NCBI GenBank assembly: GCA_947623705.1
Contig: CANQHT010000062.1
Span: 1-6,731, forward strand
DNA: 6,731 bases
DNA from: an uncultured Bacilli bacterium
GTDB lineage: Bacteria > Bacillota_I > Bacilli_A > RF39 > UBA660
Reading direction: 5' to 3'
Part shown: positions 5,753-6,731 of the stretch, one piece after another
Numbering within the stretch: the first letter of the stretch is position 1
Layout of the letters: each line of letters opens with the position of its first letter
The notes under the pieces: generated by a model
The model's database searches: none
Seen by the model: the letters and a program-made list of their open reading frames with translations, nothing else
What the model was told of the DNA's origin: nothing
Made by a program: the position numbers and the translations under genes

Positions 5753-6027
5753 TGAAACATTATAGTGATATTATTTATTCGCCAGTTATAACTGAAAAAT
5801 CTATGGCTTTAAGACAAAATAATGTTTATACATTCAAAGTAGCAAAAAGCGCTACTAAAGATGAAATTAAAAAGGCTGTAGAAGAAGCATTTAAAGTAAA
5901 TGTTAAAAGTGTTAATACTTTAAATACAAAAGCTAAAAAGCGTAGAGTGGGAAGATATACCGGAACAACTAAGACTTACAAAAAAGCAATAGTTACTCTT
6001 CAAGATGGCTCTACCATAGATTTATAG
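5752..6027 (+). CDS. rplW: 50S ribosomal protein L23
   Basis: L23 sits at the exit of the peptide tunnel, where signal recognition particle and chaperones dock. The 91-residue product has the usual bacterial length. It shows the family signatures IIYSPVITEKSM (8-19), YTFKVAKSATKDEIKKAVEEAF (26-47, TEKS-type fold continuing) and KVNVKSVNTLN, followed by the basic loop KAKKRRVGRYTG and the final strand KAIVTLQDG. Its start overlaps the rplD stop. AGAGGAGG (5734-5741), inside the end of rplD, serves as its ribosome binding site. Confidence 0.97.
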   Translation: MKHYSDIIYSPVITEKSMALRQNNVYTFKVAKSATKDEIKKAVEEAFKVNVKSVNTLNTKAKKRRVGRYTGTTKTYKKAIVTLQDGSTIDL

Positions 6028-6038
6028 GAGGTAATTTT

Positions 6039-6731
6039 ATGGCAATAAAACATTATAGACCAACTACTAATGGTCGAAGAGGAATGAGTACACTTCAAAA
6101 TGAAGAATTGACCATCTATAATAATCCGACTAAATCTTTAGTGGTTAAAGTTAAAAAAACTGGTGGTCGTAATAACCAAGGTAAAATGACTGTTCGCCAT
6201 ATTGGTGGTGGAAATACTAAAAAATACCGGGTTATTGATTACAAAAGAGATAAAGTTGGTGTTACTGGTCGGGTTGCAACAATTGAATACGATCCAAACC
6301 GTAATGCTAATATCGCATTAATTAATTATCGTGATGGTGAAAAAAGATATATAATCGCACCTAACGGATTAAAAGTTAATATGATTATTGAAAATGGTGA
6401 AAATGCCGATATTAAAGTAGGTAATTCTTTACCACTTCAAAATATTCCTGTTGGTACAATGATACATTGTATTGAATTAAAACCAGGTAAAGGTGCCCAA
6501 ATATGTCGGGCTGCTGGATCTAGTGCCCAAATATTAGGTCGTGATGGTAAATATGTAATCATTCGTTTACAATCAGGAGAAACTAGAAAAGTATTAGGTA
6601 CTTGTATTGCTACAATTGGTGTTGTTGGTAATGAAGATGCTAACTTAGTTAATTTAGGAAAAGCTGGAAGAAAAAGACATATGGGTATAAGACCTACTAA
6701 CCGTGGTAGTGTTATGAACCCTAATGATCAC
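6039..6731 (+). CDS. rplB: 50S ribosomal protein L2 (3' end missing at window edge)
   Basis: L2 is needed for subunit joining and lies close to the peptidyl transferase centre. Translation from ATG 6039 gives 231 uninterrupted residues to the last base. Conserved blocks in order are MAIKHYRPTTNGRRGMS, VRHIGGGNTKKYRVIDYKR, GRVATIEYDPNRNANIALI, GEKRYIIAPNGLKV, LQNIPVGTMIHCIELKPGKG, RAAGSSAQILGRDGKYV, GKAGRKRHMGIRP and RGSVMNPNDH. The full protein is usually about 275 residues, so some 45 are missing, beginning with the PHGGGEG loop. AGGAGGT (6026-6032) overlaps the rplW stop codon and is 6 nt from the start. Several conserved arginines are CGG codons, showing that CGG is read as Arg here. Confidence 0.97.
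   Translation, partial: MAIKHYRPTTNGRRGMSTLQNEELTIYNNPTKSLVVKVKKTGGRNNQGKMTVRHIGGGNTKKYRVIDYKRDKVGVTGRVATIEYDPNRNANIALINYRDGEKRYIIAPNGLKVNMIIENGENADIKVGNSLPLQNIPVGTMIHCIELKPGKGAQICRAAGSSAQILGRDGKYVIIRLQSGETRKVLGTCIATIGVVGNEDANLVNLGKAGRKRHMGIRPTNRGSVMNPNDH

Overview
The window is very AT-rich, gene-dense DNA from a low-GC Gram-positive bacterium, most likely an uncultured member of Bacilli or a related Mycoplasmatota-adjacent lineage. The evidence is the RpsJ sequence, whose central loop is of the Bacillota type, the strong AAGGAGG ribosome binding sites, the canonical TTGACA/TATAAT promoters, and an L3 with a long C-terminal extension. Every clear tryptophan is TGG and conserved arginines in L2 are read from CGG. 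This looks like the standard code and argues against Mycoplasmatales proper. No gene here ends in TGA. The placement rests on sequence features only and is not a phylogenetic result.

Layout. Bases 1-49 are probably the last codons of an upstream gene. Next comes a single-pass membrane protein of unknown function (TTG start at 151, stop at 1746). Its cytoplasmic N-terminus is Asn-rich and repetitive, and its C-terminal domain of about 410 residues is probably extracellular. It is closed by an intrinsic terminator. A good promoter then drives a 627-residue sigma-70 family factor (1855-3738), also closed by its own terminator. Finally, a strong extended -10 promoter and a roughly 125-nt structured leader introduce the S10 ribosomal protein operon in canonical order: rpsJ, rplC, rplD, rplW, rplB. 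rplB is cut by the window end just before its conserved PHGGGEG loop.

How the genes relate. The five ribosomal protein genes form one tightly packed transcription unit (gaps of 18, 24, -1 and 11 nt), probably controlled through the leader. The membrane protein and the sigma factor appear to be separate single-gene units. The sigma factor has normal core-binding and -35 recognition residues. Its region 2.4/3.0 residues that read the -10 and extended -10 elements are replaced, and it carries long extensions on both sides of the sigma core. It is therefore more likely a specialised factor than the housekeeping RpoD.

The most unusual items are this sigma factor, the Glu-rich tail of L3, the compact rpsJ leader, and the repeat-bearing membrane protein. 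I found no mobile element, CRISPR array, tRNA, rRNA or defence system.
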